A DNA stretch of 64,000 bases from Burkholderiaceae bacterium. Lineage in GTDB: Bacteria; Pseudomonadota; Gammaproteobacteria; Burkholderiales; Burkholderiaceae_F. The stretch spans positions 63,235 to 127,234 of the forward strand of contig JALHMQ010000010.1 in the NCBI GenBank assembly GCA_022843955.1, read 5' to 3'. Made by a program: the position numbers and the translations under genes. Below, one piece after another: positions 63,548 through 64,000 of this stretch (its first letter is position 1; each line of letters opens with the position of its first letter). The notes beneath the pieces are model-generated. The model saw nothing but the letters and a program-made list of their open reading frames with translations, made no database searches and was not told the origin of the DNA.

Positions 63548-64000
63548 ATGAAAAACCGGCTCTTCACGTTGCAGGCAGTACTCGATGCGTTGGGAGACGG
63601 CATCGTCGCGGTCGACGAAGGCGGGCAGATCGTTTCCGTCAATGCCGCGCTCACCGATCTGCTCGGCCATGACGCCAGCGACCTGTGCGGCAAGTCGCTC
63701 GATTGCCTGATCCCGGCGCGCTTTCGCTCGGCGCACGGTCGACATCAGGCGCGGCTCCCGGCGGCCGGCACCCCACGGCTGATCGGCCGACGGCCGGTGC
63801 TGCGCGCGCTGGCGCGCGACGGCAGCGAGCGGCCGGTGACCATCATGGTGTCGTCGCTCGACGTTGACGGCCACCGCCTCACGCTGGCTGCGCTGCGCGA
63901 CGCCTCGGTCTTCGACGTGCAGCTGGAGCGCGCTGTCCGGCACTCGCAGACCGACGCATTGACCGGCATTCCCAATCGTTCGCGCCTGATCGAGCACCTG
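63548..64000 (+). CDS. PAS-GGDEF protein, N-terminal part (cut by the window end)
   Basis: 151 codons are in the window and the frame is still open at the edge. A PAS domain covers about residues 5-120 (ALGDGIVAVDEGGQIVSVNAA, then DLLGHDASDLCGKSL). TDALTGIPNRSRLIEHL at 135-151 is the opening of a GGDEF domain, which makes cyclic di-GMP. Whether an EAL domain or an intact active site follows cannot be seen. No signal peptide or membrane span is present, so the sensor is cytoplasmic. Confidence 0.88.
   Translation, partial: MKNRLFTLQAVLDALGDGIVAVDEGGQIVSVNAALTDLLGHDASDLCGKSLDCLIPARFRSAHGRHQARLPAAGTPRLIGRRPVLRALARDGSERPVTIMVSSLDVDGHRLTLAALRDASVFDVQLERAVRHSQTDALTGIPNRSRLIEHL

Overview
The window is GC-rich chromosomal DNA from a betaproteobacterium, most like the Burkholderiales. 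The case rests on gene order: ilvB-ilvH-ilvC ... psd-pssA-leuA, then rpsO-pnp-qor-tpiA-secG-tRNA-Leu-nuoABCDEFGHIJKLMN-NUDIX, an arrangement typical of that group. No species can be named. I see no phage, insertion sequence, CRISPR array or rRNA.

Layout. 1-3700: a phasin-type granule protein is divergent from a fusion of two short-chain-dehydrogenase domains that closely resembles the alcohol-forming fatty acyl-CoA reductase of Marinobacter. A hairpin-rich intergenic stretch follows, then the gutted remnant of an MFS transporter. 3715-17837: a peptide-type ABC transport locus. On the minus strand five different family-5 substrate-binding proteins sit head to tail, ending in an alpha/beta hydrolase. 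Divergent on the plus strand is a single set of two permeases and one double-ATPase protein. 17975-21007: an FFLEELY-type protein, then on the minus strand an ECF sigma factor, a single-span DUF3619 protein, a DUF3106 protein and an RDD membrane protein. 21361-29026: branched-chain amino acid genes (ilvB, ilvH, ilvC, leuA) with a SIMPL protein and the phosphatidylethanolamine genes psd and pssA. leuA is preceded by a leucine-rich leader peptide whose transcript looks leaderless. 29048-31541: a YdjM-type membrane protein and a periplasmic amino-acid-type binding protein. 31721-36714: rpsO, pnp, a quinone oxidoreductase, tpiA, secG. 36803-52628: tRNA-Leu(GAG), the complete 14-gene complex I operon and a NUDIX hydrolase. 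52686-61680: ETF-ubiquinone oxidoreductase, an SDR, a CaiB-type CoA-transferase, a TAXI/TRAP uptake system and a two-subunit 3-oxoacid CoA-transferase, together suggesting organic or fatty acid uptake and CoA-dependent oxidation feeding the quinone pool. 61762-64000: a cation diffusion facilitator, a DUF1624 membrane protein and the start of a PAS-GGDEF protein cut by the window edge.

The most interesting signals are (i) five non-identical binding proteins sharing one permease/ATPase set; (ii) three copies of a 47-nt hairpin with a constant asymmetric internal loop and compensating stem changes, two of which end exactly 10 nt before the ilvC and nuoG start codons; (iii) the apparently leaderless Leu-rich leader of leuA; (iv) the translationally coupled sigma/DUF3619/DUF3106 cassette, which looks like an envelope-stress module.
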